Part shown: positions 9,860 to 19,525 of the stretch, piece by piece
Numbering within the stretch: the first letter of the stretch is position 1
Layout of the letters: the number at the start of each line of letters is the position of its first letter
Source of the DNA: Diplonema japonicum
Taxonomy: Eukaryota > Euglenozoa > Diplonemea > Diplonemida > Diplonemidae
Assembly: GCA_964019335.1 (NCBI GenBank)
Contig: OZ025708.1
Coordinates: 186,001-250,000, forward strand
Length of the DNA stretch: 64,000 nt
Reading direction: 5' to 3'
Position numbers and translations under genes: made by a program
Notes under the pieces: generated by a model
Told to the model about the DNA's origin: nothing
The model's input: only the letters and a program-made list of their open reading frames with translations
Databases searched by the model: none

Positions 9860-11716
9860 CTACTGGGCCTGCTGGGGTTCGGCAGCCGCTGCAGCTGCCC
9901 ATATTGCTTGATGAAGTATCTCGTAACTAGGTGATGCCTGGTAGGTAGCCAGATCGCGTGCGATCATGTCCCTGATCGGGTAGAAGACATCCGTAGGGTA
10001 GTACTTGAGGTTGTGGTACGAGTAGAGGAGGGTGGCTAGCTGCGGAATGGTGAGCGCGGTGAGGGCGTTGCGTGACACGATGTCATCCTTCGCAACGGTG
10101 AAGAGCTTTGCAGAGGAGATGCCTGCCTTGGAGAAGGCCCAGAGCAGCGCGAGGAGCTGGTCTGTGGAGAATCGACTCAAGAGGTCCCTGTTGATACACT
10201 CAGCAGAGATCGCGAAGTACATATCTTGGACTTCTTTCTCTCCGCTGAACCCCCTGAGAACCCAAGCAAGATTGCACAGATCTCCCGGTGACAGGTCCAT
10301 CAAGAGAGGGTTTCTCCCTGGCTCTTTCAAGCTCTTCACCATCTTGTCCACCAACTCCTTCGCCACATCGGTGAACTCCTGCGTGACGAGACCGACCGTT
10401 GCCTTTACCAGCTCGCCTGCTGGGAGTGTCTTCAGCGTCTCCCTCAAGGGGGGGTTGGTAAGCCTTGCCTTTGAAGCCTCCATTACTGCGTCAGATTCAC
10501 TGGTCCGTGAGAACTTCGACGCTGCCCACATGAAGCAAGCCACGTCGTGCGGCGCGAGGTCGCAGGCACCACCTGAAGCAAGGATTTTCTTGCAGATGCC
10601 CGCAAAGCCTTCCGCATCGAGGCTGCCCGTCATCGTGAGGCCCCATAGGTAAGTAACGCAGTCCTTTGCAGCAGGTGGGGGCGATATGCTGCGCTCTGCG
10701 GCTGCAATCCGAAGCTTCACCAGCACCGCGTCCGTCTTCGGGAAGAGACCCGATTTTGTGAAGCACCACAGCAGCCCGACAATGGTAGAGAACGTCTCCC
10801 TTGCGAACTGGCGTTTCGCGGCCTCTGCGGCTGCCTTTGTGAACATGCCTTCCGAGTAAATCTTCGACGTGGTCAAAACCCACAACACGCGTGCCATGTC
10901 GTCGGTGGAGCAGGCGTCAAGACCACGCGCCTGCATTTCCAGAGAGAAGACTTCGTAAACGTCGCTTTGAGCGGCCTGAAGCTTTGCGAGGGAGTAGGCA
11001 ACACCGATCAGCTCGGGTTCGTTGAACTGCGCGACACCCTTCAACACACTGTTGATGGCAACGCTGACAAGGGTGGTGTATCCCGGTGCGCTGTAGTGGG
11101 GCACGGTAATCCTCGAGAGCCCCATGTTGAGTATTGCAGGCGAAAGCTCCACACCATCGTCATACGCAGTTTGTAGACGGCTGAGTACCAGTGCTTCGGT
11201 CTCAGCAGCTTGCAGGTTTGCGTTTAACGACCGTTGTTCGCTGCTTGGCATCGCACCATCTCTGAAATGGGTCGCTGTTTTGCTCTCTGGGTCTACACGG
11301 ACCCTCTTGCCCTTCATCGCTCCCCATTTCCACCACCGTTGGTGTTCAACAGTACTTGCTGCTACCTTGTTCCGTGCGAGCTCTTCCTCCTGTGCCTTTA
11401 GATACCCCTGCCAAGCGTTCTCTGGGGAGTACACTGTGCTCCCCGACCCCATCTTCGGCCCTGTGCTTGTTCGCGTTGCGTCTACCACCACTAGCGCCCC
11501 GTTTTCACTGACAACATTCTCTGCGGAGACTAGACCTTTACATGCGACTTGCCAGTGTCCTCCTTGTTTGCACCTACGGCACCTGTACTCTGGAGGAGGC
11601 TTCCTCTCTGATGGTATATTCAAACAGTCTTCTATCCAATGGCTTCCTCCACACATGTTGCACATGTATCCCTCAGGTACAGGCCTACAGTCCAACGGCG
11701 CAATAAGTCCTGACAT
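9860..11716 (-). CDS. Zinc-knuckle plus helical-repeat (OPR/FASTK-like) protein
   Basis: A 618-residue intronless protein. Two zinc knuckles lie near the N-terminus: CNMCGGSHWIEDC (CX2CX3HX4C) at about residue 19 and CRRCKQGGHWQVAC (classical CX2CX4HX4C) at about 46. From about residue 190 to 600 the chain is a series of paired helices with recurring LAWVLRGF, LLWAFSKAG and LLYSYHNLKY blocks, the hallmark of octotricopeptide/FASTK-type alpha-solenoids. Such proteins bind organellar RNA and act in stability, splicing or editing. A C-terminal RAP domain is not evident. I infer an RNA-binding, possibly mitochondrial, protein; no targeting peptide is obvious. The first knuckle resembles that of the OTU protease at 3698-4369. 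Confidence 0.6.
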   Translation of the reverse strand: MSGLIAPLDCRPVPEGYMCNMCGGSHWIEDCLNIPSERKPPPEYRCRRCKQGGHWQVACKGLVSAENVVSENGALVVVDATRTSTGPKMGSGSTVYSPENAWQGYLKAQEEELARNKVAASTVEHQRWWKWGAMKGKRVRVDPESKTATHFRDGAMPSSEQRSLNANLQAAETEALVLSRLQTAYDDGVELSPAILNMGLSRITVPHYSAPGYTTLVSVAINSVLKGVAQFNEPELIGVAYSLAKLQAAQSDVYEVFSLEMQARGLDACSTDDMARVLWVLTTSKIYSEGMFTKAAAEAAKRQFARETFSTIVGLLWCFTKSGLFPKTDAVLVKLRIAAAERSISPPPAAKDCVTYLWGLTMTGSLDAEGFAGICKKILASGGACDLAPHDVACFMWAASKFSRTSESDAVMEASKARLTNPPLRETLKTLPAGELVKATVGLVTQEFTDVAKELVDKMVKSLKEPGRNPLLMDLSPGDLCNLAWVLRGFSGEKEVQDMYFAISAECINRDLLSRFSTDQLLALLWAFSKAGISSAKLFTVAKDDIVSRNALTALTIPQLATLLYSYHNLKYYPTDVFYPIRDMIARDLATYQASPSYEILHQAIWAAAAAAEPQQAQ

Positions 11717-12085
11717 TTTGTTCCCTTGCTTTTTTTTTTTTTCTCTTTTTTTTTTTCAAATTAAGTTTCTCCCCTCTCCCTGCAGAAAGATTAGAAGGTG
11801 TTACCAATGTGGGTCGTATTCCCAAACGTTTCTGCCACTTGAGGACAGCCTCAAAATAAAGAATAAAAAGAGAAAGAAAAGGAAGAATATGTACGTTCAT
11901 AAGGGCGAAGTGGGTGGGGAAAAAAGCCGGGGAAAAGAAAGCGGTACGCGAAAAGAAGAAGAAAAGTAAGAAAGAGAAAAAGGAAAGTGCTTGCTGTCTA
12001 CCACATAGGATCACGCATTTTTGTGGTTAACAACAATTGAAAAGAAAAGAGAAACTTTAAAGAGAAAAAAGAATAAGGGGTGTGC
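11717..12085. other. Intergenic, A-rich leader and spacer
   Basis: No gene seen. Contains T-runs (A-runs in the sense of the flanking genes) just upstream of the helical-repeat gene start. Confidence 0.6.
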
Positions 12086-13600
12086 TTACTGGTCGAAGCA
12101 GCTGCCGGGGCCAGGGGGGGCCTGCCTGGCCACCTTGTTGTTGACGGGCGCAGCACCGACCCCACGGCGGTTGAGGAGGCACCTGAAGTAGGCAATCCTG
12201 GGGGCGGCCTTCTTCTGGTCGGTGACAGTCCTGGGGGACCACAGACGCTCAGCAATGGCGGCCATCCTGGGCCAGATCGTGTTCTGGATGTCGCTGGTGT
12301 CAACGGTCTCACCCCACATCTCACCACCCCCACCGAGCACGAGGGTGTCACAGAGGTTGTCAGCGATGCCGGTGCACGGCTCCTGCTGGTACATGGTCTC
12401 CCACGTCACGGACAGCCCATCAAGGTACCACACACCGTCGGTCGACCAGATGACACGGTAGCCAGCGGCGGTCGCCTGCTTCGCGATGGTGGACCCGGGA
12501 AGCCACTGCTGGATGATGGTCCTCTTGTCGAGCTTGGTGCCGAAGTGGTCCCACAGCTCCTCCCACCCTGTCACGGACCTGTTCATCCCGAAGACGATGT
12601 CGGACACCCTCCCGCTGAAGTAGGCGTACGCCTGGTCCGCGGTGTACCCCTGCTCGGTCAGCCATGCCTGCACAGCTGGGGTCGACGTCCAGCAGTTCGT
12701 GTTCACCTCGTCACCACCGATGTGGAAGTGGTTGTCGATGGTGGCATCCTTCAGGTCCTTGAACAGCCCTTCGATGAGCTCAAAGGTGGCGTTCGTTGCG
12801 GGGTTCAGGGGCATTGTGCAGGTGGGCGAGGGGCAGATCTCAGGGTGGCCCTTGCACCACGAAGCGGCGTGCCCGGGAGTGTCGACCTCCACGAGCACAC
12901 GCACACCCCTCTGCCTGGCGTACTCCACAACGTCCTTCACGTCGTTCTGGCTGAACCTCTCGAAGTTGGAGTAGGCACCCATCTTCGACAGCTTAGGGTA
13001 GGTGGGGGAGTCGTACGGGAAGGACTGCTGGTCCACAAGATGCCAGTGCATCGTGTTGATCTTTGCGTAGGTGAAGCTAGTGATGATGTTCTTGAGGGTC
13101 TCCACGGGCTCGAAGTGGCGGGCGGAGTCGATCAGCACTTCACGGTGGATGAACCTCGGCTTGTCGTTGATGACCCAGGGACCGTTCTTGACCACGTACT
13201 GCTGGGTGTCGAAGTCGAAGATCACCAGCTGAGAGAGCGTCTCCATTGCGTAGTACGCGCCGAACTGTGTGGGAGCGTTGATGGTGATCGCGCTTCCAGT
13301 CACCGACAGGGTGTACGACTCGTCCACGCCAAGCTGCAGCTCCGCAAAGGGGTTCTCAACAGTCACCGTGGCGGTAAAGAGCCCGCCGATGTCGACGGGC
13401 CTGTGCTGGAAGGTCTGTGCCCTGTAGCGCCCGAAGGCTGCCGTCAGGTCATCAGAAGGTGTCGTGGTATTGAACTGGAAGTTTCTCCCATCGATGGCAA
13501 TTGTTAACGTCCCGTTCGTGAAGGACGAGGGCAGCGGCCAGATCATCGGATCGGCACTGCATGCCGCCACAGCGGCAAGCAAGACAGGCAGCACACGCAT
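12086..13600 (-). CDS. Beta-N-acetylhexosaminidase, GH20
   Basis: A 504-residue protein with signal peptide MRVLPVLLAAVAACSA. An N-terminal GH20b-like domain precedes the TIM barrel, which carries INTMHWHLVDQQSFPY, VEVDTPGHAASWCKGHPEIC, the catalytic HIGGDEVN (Asp-Glu pair near residue 295), TGWEELWDHFG, and the C-terminal GGEMWGETVD and AAIAERLWSP blocks. GH20 enzymes remove terminal GlcNAc or GalNAc by substrate-assisted catalysis; the Asp-Glu pair is intact, so activity is expected. Length and signal peptide fit the lysosomal/secreted HEXA/HEXB type. Intronless. The start is the only Met preceding the signal sequence. Confidence 0.93.
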   Translation of the reverse strand: MRVLPVLLAAVAACSADPMIWPLPSSFTNGTLTIAIDGRNFQFNTTTPSDDLTAAFGRYRAQTFQHRPVDIGGLFTATVTVENPFAELQLGVDESYTLSVTGSAITINAPTQFGAYYAMETLSQLVIFDFDTQQYVVKNGPWVINDKPRFIHREVLIDSARHFEPVETLKNIITSFTYAKINTMHWHLVDQQSFPYDSPTYPKLSKMGAYSNFERFSQNDVKDVVEYARQRGVRVLVEVDTPGHAASWCKGHPEICPSPTCTMPLNPATNATFELIEGLFKDLKDATIDNHFHIGGDEVNTNCWTSTPAVQAWLTEQGYTADQAYAYFSGRVSDIVFGMNRSVTGWEELWDHFGTKLDKRTIIQQWLPGSTIAKQATAAGYRVIWSTDGVWYLDGLSVTWETMYQQEPCTGIADNLCDTLVLGGGGEMWGETVDTSDIQNTIWPRMAAIAERLWSPRTVTDQKKAAPRIAYFRCLLNRRGVGAAPVNNKVARQAPPGPGSCFDQ

Positions 13601-14146
13601 CTTGGCTTAGTTTATCCTAGTGTACATTGGTTAGCAAATAACGTAACAAGCCAAATAAAAAAAACGTTAAGACGGGTGTGAATGGCACCGAGAAAACGAA
13701 AAGAAAAAAATACTGTAACGTGAAAAACGTCGGGCTGGCAAATGTCCAAGGGAAAAAAAAGGGGGGGGGGGGAGCTTCTCCAGTGGCCTTCAGTGGCCTT
13801 CAAGAAGAATCTCCCTCCCGACTGGCAAATCCCCAGATGCCGGAAAAAATCGAACAGTTTTTGTCAGTCTTAACACTTTTTCATTTTGCGTAAAAAAAAA
13901 AAAAAAAGAAGGAACGAAAAAAAAAAAAAAAAAAGAAGAAGAAAAAACCCAAAGACATGCCACTATATACTGGGCCCGGCTGTAAGCGAGAGGATGCAGC
14001 CGTTGGCAACAAAACACACGCACACAGGTCATCCGCAACACCCCCGCGTGACCCCCCACAAGAACCGGAACGGCGCCTCTGCTGTCGTAACGACTGCTTT
14101 CCTAAACTGGGGGTCAAACGCGCGGTCCGGCGTAGAGTGGCGCAGC
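13601..14146. other. Intergenic stretch
   Basis: No gene seen; A-runs near 13892-13935 and a G-run near 13762. Confidence 0.6.
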
Positions 14147-15883
14147 TCACATCCTCGCCTGCAGCAGCCTCACCGCCTCGTTGTTGACAGGTGTCTTCAG
14201 GTTTCCTTGCTGCCAGTAGATGGCGGCGCACTGTCGGATGGCTTCAGCCGTTGTGGGGTAAGGGTGCATGATCCCAGCAAGGGCGGAGAGGCCTGTCCCC
14301 GTGGTCATGCACACAGTGATCTCAGAGATGAGGTCTCCCGCAGAAGGGCCCACAATGGTGGCACCCAGGATACGGTCCGTCCCCTCTGCGCAAGTGATCT
14401 TCACGAACCCTGACGTCACGCCCTCGCACTTGCATCGGTCCACGTCAGCGAGGTTCCGCCTGTAGGACTTGAAGGCGATACCCTTCGTCTTCAACTCCTC
14501 TTCGTACTTCCCGACGTGCGATATCTCAGGCGATGTGTACGTGCACCACGGTGTCAACAGGTTGCTGCTGGTCTCCTTCAACCCTAGGAACATGTTTCTG
14601 ATGGCAGTGCGTGCCTGCCAATCAGCTGCGTGCGTGAACTTAAACGGCGAAGCGACGTCCCCGCAGGCATAGATGTGGGGCACGGTCGTCATGAAGTGGT
14701 CATTGACGACGACGCCCTGTCGTGTGTCGTAGTCCACCCCAGCCACGTCCAACCCCAGACCGTGCACGTTGGGCACACGCCCTGTGGCGTTCAGGAGCGC
14801 TTCACACTTGATCACCTCTGTCGCCCCGTCCTTTGTCACGACTGTCACTTGGTACGTGTTCCACGGTGCGCAGGTACGGGGGGTGCCTTGAACGTCGCCG
14901 TCCACCTTCGTGATCTTGCACCCTGTCACAATGCGCAGGTTCGGTTCCTTCTCCAGTGCTTCCTGTACGCAAGCAGCCGCGTCCGGGTCCTCTCTTGGGA
15001 GCAACTGCGGGGCGGCCTCCAGGACAGTAACGTTGCATCCAAACCTCGCCATGGTCTGCGCCATCTCGATCCCGATGGGCCCCGCACCGATGAGCACCAT
15101 CTTGGGGGGCAGCTCGGTGAGGTTGAAGAAGGTGTTGTTCGTCAGGTGGGGTGTGTTCTGAAGACCGGGGATGGGCGGGATACCCGCGGAGCCGCCTGTC
15201 GCGATCATCGCGTGCTTGAAGTGAATGGGCTGCGCCAGGCCCTCCACAGACACGGTGTTGGGAGAGGTGAAGGCAGCCCTTCCGAGGAAGATGTCCTCGC
15301 AGAAGTCGCGTGTGTACCTGTCTACACCGTCGTGCGGGCCGATGGCTGCGCGTAGCTCACGCATCCTCTCCATGATGAAAGGGAAGTCCACTGTCACAGG
15401 GCCGGAAACCTTCACGCCTAGACTGCCTGCCTCACGAATCTCAGCGACACGCTTTGCACACGCGATGAGGCACTTTGACGGGAAGCACCCCACATTGAGG
15501 CAGTCCCCGCCCAGGTACTGCTGCTCGATCATGCAGACCTTCTTGCCGAGTGCCTTGCCCATGATAGACGACAGGAGGCCCGCCACACCTGCCCCGATGA
15601 CGACAAGGTCGTAGCTGTCCTTCACGGTAGGGTGCGCGCGGTTCTTGGGTCCGACGTGGCTCACTAGGAACTTGTTGTGCTCGTCGTCAGGGGAGACCTC
15701 AGCGTGCCCTGCAACAGGGACCTCCCCCTTCCCCCCTTTGGGAAGGGTGATCGAGGGGTTCAAATCAATTGTGTTAACGCCACTGTGCAGCGGGCCCAAC
15801 ACATCCCCAATAGACCGCTTCCCAGCTACGATATCAGCTACAAGTTGCGCTGCGGCGGCCTCGGTGCTCTGCTCTGGGTTCAT
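14147..15883 (-). CDS. Class I pyridine nucleotide-disulfide oxidoreductase (mercuric reductase/LPD-like)
   Basis: A 578-residue intronless flavoprotein. After a ~90-residue N-terminal extension, an FAD-binding VIGAGVAGLLSS (near 95) is followed by the redox disulfide CLNVGCFPSK (near 130), ATGG, the NAD(P)-binding IGAGPIGIEMAQ (near 268), a second FAD motif YACGDVA, and a dimerisation domain ending HPYPTTAEA with the active-site His-Glu pair (near 540). HPYPT-type ends are typical of MerA-like reductases, whereas dihydrolipoamide dehydrogenases usually have AHPTxSE. The mercury-binding C-terminal CysCys and the HMA domain are absent, so mercury reduction is unlikely. The extension (IVAGKRSIGDVLGPL) is not an obvious targeting peptide. 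Substrate unknown; TGA serves as the stop here. Confidence 0.8.
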   Translation of the reverse strand: MNPEQSTEAAAAQLVADIVAGKRSIGDVLGPLHSGVNTIDLNPSITLPKGGKGEVPVAGHAEVSPDDEHNKFLVSHVGPKNRAHPTVKDSYDLVVIGAGVAGLLSSIMGKALGKKVCMIEQQYLGGDCLNVGCFPSKCLIACAKRVAEIREAGSLGVKVSGPVTVDFPFIMERMRELRAAIGPHDGVDRYTRDFCEDIFLGRAAFTSPNTVSVEGLAQPIHFKHAMIATGGSAGIPPIPGLQNTPHLTNNTFFNLTELPPKMVLIGAGPIGIEMAQTMARFGCNVTVLEAAPQLLPREDPDAAACVQEALEKEPNLRIVTGCKITKVDGDVQGTPRTCAPWNTYQVTVVTKDGATEVIKCEALLNATGRVPNVHGLGLDVAGVDYDTRQGVVVNDHFMTTVPHIYACGDVASPFKFTHAADWQARTAIRNMFLGLKETSSNLLTPWCTYTSPEISHVGKYEEELKTKGIAFKSYRRNLADVDRCKCEGVTSGFVKITCAEGTDRILGATIVGPSAGDLISEITVCMTTGTGLSALAGIMHPYPTTAEAIRQCAAIYWQQGNLKTPVNNEAVRLLQARM

Positions 15884-16883
15884 GGTGTGTGTGTGTGTGT
15901 GTGTTTTTTTTTTTTTTCTCTAACTGAGGGAGGTGAGGTAAGGAGGGGCTAAAAGGGGGTGGTGCGTTGAAATAACTAATAAGAAGAGAAAAAAAAAAGG
16001 GAAAAAAAACTCAGTTCACGGGAAGCAAAAAAAAAAAATTTTTTTTTAAAATCTGCTTACAGACTTTGGTGGGGGAAAAAAAAAAAATAAAGATTTTTTT
16101 TTTGTGCTTCTTGGTTTTTATGTAAAAAAATAAAAAAAAAAAAAAATGGTGACGTAAAGAGATCGCAAGCAGTACAAAGGTAGAGAGGGGGAACGGGAGA
16201 AGGGAAGGGCGTTCTTTTTTCTTTTTTTTTTCTTTTTTTTTTTTTTTCCACGTGTAAAATAATATTTATTCGCTCACACGTGAAGGGCCATTGCACCTGT
16301 TCAGAGGTATCCTGGAGCCCCTCATGAGAAACTGAAGGAATGGGGTCTTGGGGGGTTTTTTTTTGTGTATTTTTCTCCCACCTCTTCCTTTCGGAAAAAA
16401 AAAGTTGAAGGGGGAAAAAAAAATCAACGAGAGGGGGTGTGAATGAAAAGAATGGCAAGAAATATTTAAATTGAAAAAAAAAACCCCCCCAAGAAGCACA
16501 CTGTGGCGAAACGCTTAACCCCGTGTAAGGACGTGCAGGGTCACCTGGAGAAGTTATGGAAGCCGGTTAGGAACACTTTTCTAACATTTTGGAGAGAAGT
16601 GGCAAGTTAATCCTTTGCTTGAATGCAATGGTTACATTTTTTTTTGGTTGATACAAAATTGCTGTTCATCATTTTAAAAATAAAAACAAAAAAGGAATCG
16701 ACTACCGAAATAAGTGAGAATATGCGGAGGGTGTCTTCTTTTTTTTTTTTTTTTTCTTTACACCCTTCTTTCTGCTTTTCTTTTTCATTTTTATTTTTCT
16801 TCCCGCTCCTCCCGTTTCCTTCCTCCCAAGAAGGAAAAAAAAAAAAAAAAAAAAAAAAAAACCGAAGAAATAGTTGTACAGAG

Positions 16884-16924
<41 letters not shown>

Positions 16925-17451
16925 AGAAGAAGAAGAAAAGAGCTCGTCCGGATTAAAATCAGATTGTGAACCGTTTGGTACTACACAATTAAAGGCCGCT
17001 TTTTTTTTTTTGATTAAATTGTTGACACTTCTTTTTTGGGAATTCGAATTCTTTTAATTATTGTTTTGATTATTTTGGGAATCAAAAAAAGAAAAAGAAA
17101 AACGCAGCATGCAACCATAGGTGTACTTCTTACTGTTCTTTCAATTACGATAGTTGTTTTTGCAAAATATGGTGTCCAAGCTTAGGCGGCCAGTCTGCAC
17201 TCAAAGTGGTACCTGAAATGATATTGCAAGTAAAAATAAAAGGCGAAAACAGTAAAAAAAAATTTACTAAAGCAAAGATGTACTTAAGAAATTTAACGGG
17301 GTTCTCCGCTGTACAGAGGGGATTTGTTAACATTTTTTTTTTTTTTTTTTTTTCCCGGACGAACTCATATTAAAAAAAAAAAAAGAAAAAAAAAGAAGAA
17401 AAAAAACACTTAATCCCCTTCCCCCTCCCTCTTTTTTTTTTTTTTTTTTCC
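15884..17451. other. Long intergenic stretch, homopolymers
   Basis: No gene seen in 1.6 kb. It begins with a (GT)n run and T-run directly upstream of the flavoprotein start, then repeated A- and T-runs (16838-16860, 16886-16922, 17332-17353). The frames present are Phe/Lys low complexity. Confidence 0.6.
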
Positions 17452-17562
17452 TTACAATTCAGCATCTAGTTCTGCAAACACCAATGCTTGCTCGTTCGTG
17501 TCGGGCTTAGCCAATTGTGTGGCGAACACATCTTGAACCCAATCCCGCATCACTTGTCTGGG

Positions 17563-17601
<39 letters not shown>

Positions 17602-19061
17602 CCCCACCCCGCCACAAACCTAGCTTTCCCTGCAGTAGTAAAACGAAACCACGGGTGCCCAAGCAAATTTTTACAAGTCCACCTACTTTCAGAATCCTTC
17701 TCAACGCATTTTGCAAAAAAGTCCACCGCCGCCTCCGAACACCCGACACTGCTCTTCTCCAAATCAGGCGGGTCGCCCTCTATAATCGCAAACAACGGAT
17801 GACAAGTATTATAAGGAGGCGTAGCGGTAAGCAGATAGAAAAGAACAAGCCCGAGCGACCATATGTCCGAAGGGAAGGAGTAATCTTCCGCACGGCACCG
17901 TTCAGGAGACATGTATGCTAAAGTACCGACAAATGTATTTGCGACGTTGCCTTCAATTGACACTACTTGCGAAGAGGAAACACCGAAATCAGACACTTTG
18001 ACACAACCCTGCTGGTTATACAGTATGTTAGCAGGCTTTATATCTCTGTGGATAATTTTTCGTTCGTGGTGCAGGTAGAGCAACGCTTCAAGGGTCTGCC
18101 ACACGCAAGACTGCGCTGCGACTTCTGTCATCTTTCCGCCTTCCTTCACCAAGTGGTTCAGAGATTCCGACATCCTCTCCAGAGCTATCAGAATATTCCC
18201 ATTGTCGTAAAACGAACCGTGGAAGTCCACGATGTACCCACACCGATTGTCGAAGAGAAGCCGGAGCTCCTTGTCGATCTCCTCGATTTTCCGTTGGTCC
18301 ATTGTCTTAATAACCTTTATGGCCACGTTTTTTCCGGTCGGTTTGTGGATAACACCGTACACCTCGCCGGATGCACCTCGGCCTATTTTCTCTTTATTCT
18401 CGATGTCTAGATCTGTCAAGTGGTCGATGATTTTGTTGTGAGACATGTCGCACATCGACTTTGGTTCCATCAATCGATCGTCCCGCTTTGTACCAGTGTT
18501 GTCGATTGTGAAGGAACCAACTGAGATGTTCATGTCGGCCTCGCCTGTTGTCCATGCGACAGGTTTCTTCCCGCTGATGAAGGTATCTTCTTTGCAGTCT
18601 GGGTGGTCGTCTAGCTTGACGTGGCGGCCTTGTTTGGTGTCCACGATTCGTTGTGTGATGACTTGTTCCATGATGCTTGTGGATTTGTTGGGTTCTCCTA
18701 GTCCGAGGAGCTTCCGGAGTTTCGCACGGGAGGTGATGGAGTTGTCTTTCCTCGGGCAGCTGTCGTCGAATACTTTCAGAACCTCTTGCATTTTTTTCTT
18801 GTTGAGATACTCGCGGAGCAGGGCTTGTGTCACCCGGTCGACTTCTTCGTCGCCCACGTTTCCATCCACTGCCATCTCGTACCCCATCTCCCCTTCCGCG
18901 AAGACCCCCATTACCTCTTTTGCGTCGAACTGTGGGACATACATCCCGTCGTCCGTGTGGCTTTCCACCCCCGCGCTGCCCAATGGAGCGTCATTTGGTG
19001 AACTGTCTGCTTGGCCTCCCAAAGGTATCAGTTGCTTGAGCCCCACCGGCCTGCGGGGCAT
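17452..19061 (-). CDS. MAP kinase kinase-like protein kinase, 2 exons
   Basis: Exons 19061-17608 and 17557-17452 (50-base intron, GTGGGG...CCCAG) give 519 residues. A ~220-residue N-terminal region precedes the kinase domain: KIGRGASGEVYG (ATP loop, near 226), VAIKV (Lys), HRDIKPANIL (catalytic loop), DFGVSSS, and FVGTLAYMSPERC. The VGTxxYMSPER signature is characteristic of MAP2Ks. The activation segment reads EGNVANTFVGT; compared with the MEK SMANS site, the first Ser is Asn and the second is Thr, so single-site regulation is likely. The second exon supplies a C-terminal tail starting GQVMRDWVQDVF, as in MAP2K docking tails. The frame opens four codons upstream with GTG; the ATG at 19061 within an A-run is the likely start. 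Confidence 0.85.
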
Positions 19062-19525
19062 TTTTTTTTCCACCCCCTCCCCCCCCTTTTTGTTAGGTCG
19101 TATAGGAGGGACAATAATGACAGGGAAAGAAATAGGGGAAGATAATTATAACTTTATTTTTTTTTTTTTGGTTTGTGTGTAAATGAATTTGGGGAAAAAA
19201 AGAAGGTTCAAATTGTCTTGTACATAAAAAAGGGGGGGGGGGATGGATAAGAGAATATGAGGAACAAATTCTAAACCTAATTTCTTTTTTTTTCCTTTTT
19301 TTTTTCTCTCCCTCCTTTTTAAAATCAAACGGTACCCTCAGCAACTTAGTAAAGGGGAAGGAGGAGGGTGTAAAAAGAAAGAGAAAAAAAAAACAGAAAC
19401 AGAACTTAAGAACTTAGTCTCTAGGAAGAAAAGGCAATAAAAACACACACGCAGGGGAGGGGGGGAGTGGGAACAGCTCCTCCTTTTCTTTTTCTTCTTT
19501 TTCTTTTTCTTTACGTATTATCCAA
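19062..19525. other. Intergenic stretch
   Basis: No gene seen. G-, A- and T-runs. Confidence 0.6.
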
